Assembly: GCA_003151275.1 (NCBI GenBank)
Contig: PLXC01000170.1
Span: forward strand, 1 to 5,074
From: Candidatus Melainabacteria bacterium
GTDB taxonomy: Bacteria; Cyanobacteriota; Vampirovibrionia; Obscuribacterales; Obscuribacteraceae
DNA length: 5,074 bases
Direction: 5' to 3'
In this document: positions 5,052 through 5,074 of the stretch, piece by piece
Layout of the letters: every line of letters begins with the position of its first letter
How positions within the stretch are numbered: position 1 is the first letter of the stretch
The notes under the pieces: model-generated
Database searches by the model: none
Seen by the model: only the letters and a program-made list of their open reading frames with translations
What the model was told of the DNA's origin: nothing
Translations under genes and position numbers: made by a program

Positions 5052-5074
5052 AAACAAAAAGCCTCGAGCTATTA
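5052..5074 (-). terminator. Second copy of the rRNA-type terminator, cut by the window end
   Basis: These 23 bases are identical to 15-37: the T-tract, one full stem arm (GCCTCGAG) and most of the loop of the terminator that follows the 5S gene. On the minus strand the sequence downstream of the shared part differs (TTTTGATTCG here, TTTGTCTTGA at the left). The other arm lies outside the window. A second rRNA operon end probably lies just beyond, on the same strand. Confidence 0.7.

Overview
This is a bacterial window of roughly even base composition. The organism cannot be named: the 5S rRNA and the last bases of 23S rRNA are plainly bacterial but do not fix a phylum. The window is an accessory 'graveyard' attached to the 3' end of an rRNA operon. 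It holds one intact insertion sequence, at least three broken genes and one apparently intact small orphan gene.

Layout. At 1-380, on the minus strand, lies the end of an rRNA operon: about 40 nt of 23S rRNA 3' tail, a hairpin-rich spacer, a complete 5S rRNA and a strong intrinsic terminator. The 23S body is missing; beyond about 381 the sequence is no longer rRNA. At 440-650 (minus) is a tetratricopeptide-repeat (TPR) gene fragment. A 19-bp imperfect inverted repeat (713-804) comes next, followed by a near-consensus sigma-70 promoter (856-884) and a 135-codon gene of unknown function (931-1338, plus). At 1366-1870 (minus) is the C-terminal remnant of an IS4-family transposase carrying a nonsense codon and a frameshift. 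At 1955-2404 (minus) is most of a decayed gene, probably a membrane-anchored SGNH/GDSL-type protein.

An IS21-family element of 2,362 bp (2405-4766) splits that last gene. It has TGATT...AATCA ends, paired internal repeats at each end, a perfect 8-bp target duplication (GCCACTAG), a promoter inside its left end, and overlapping istA (transposase) and istB (AAA+ helper) genes. IstA keeps all three DDE residues but seems to lack about 45-50 residues just after the catalytic glutamate. The start codon and Shine-Dalgarno sequence of the split gene lie on the other side of the element, at 4767-4812.

The window ends (5052-5074) inside a second copy of the rRNA terminator in the same orientation. 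The accessory segment may therefore sit between two rRNA-operon 3' ends. I found no new defence or RNA-guided system. The points most worth following are the duplicated rRNA ends, the internal IstA deletion, the reconstructable IS21 insertion event and the orphan 135-aa gene with its inverted repeat.
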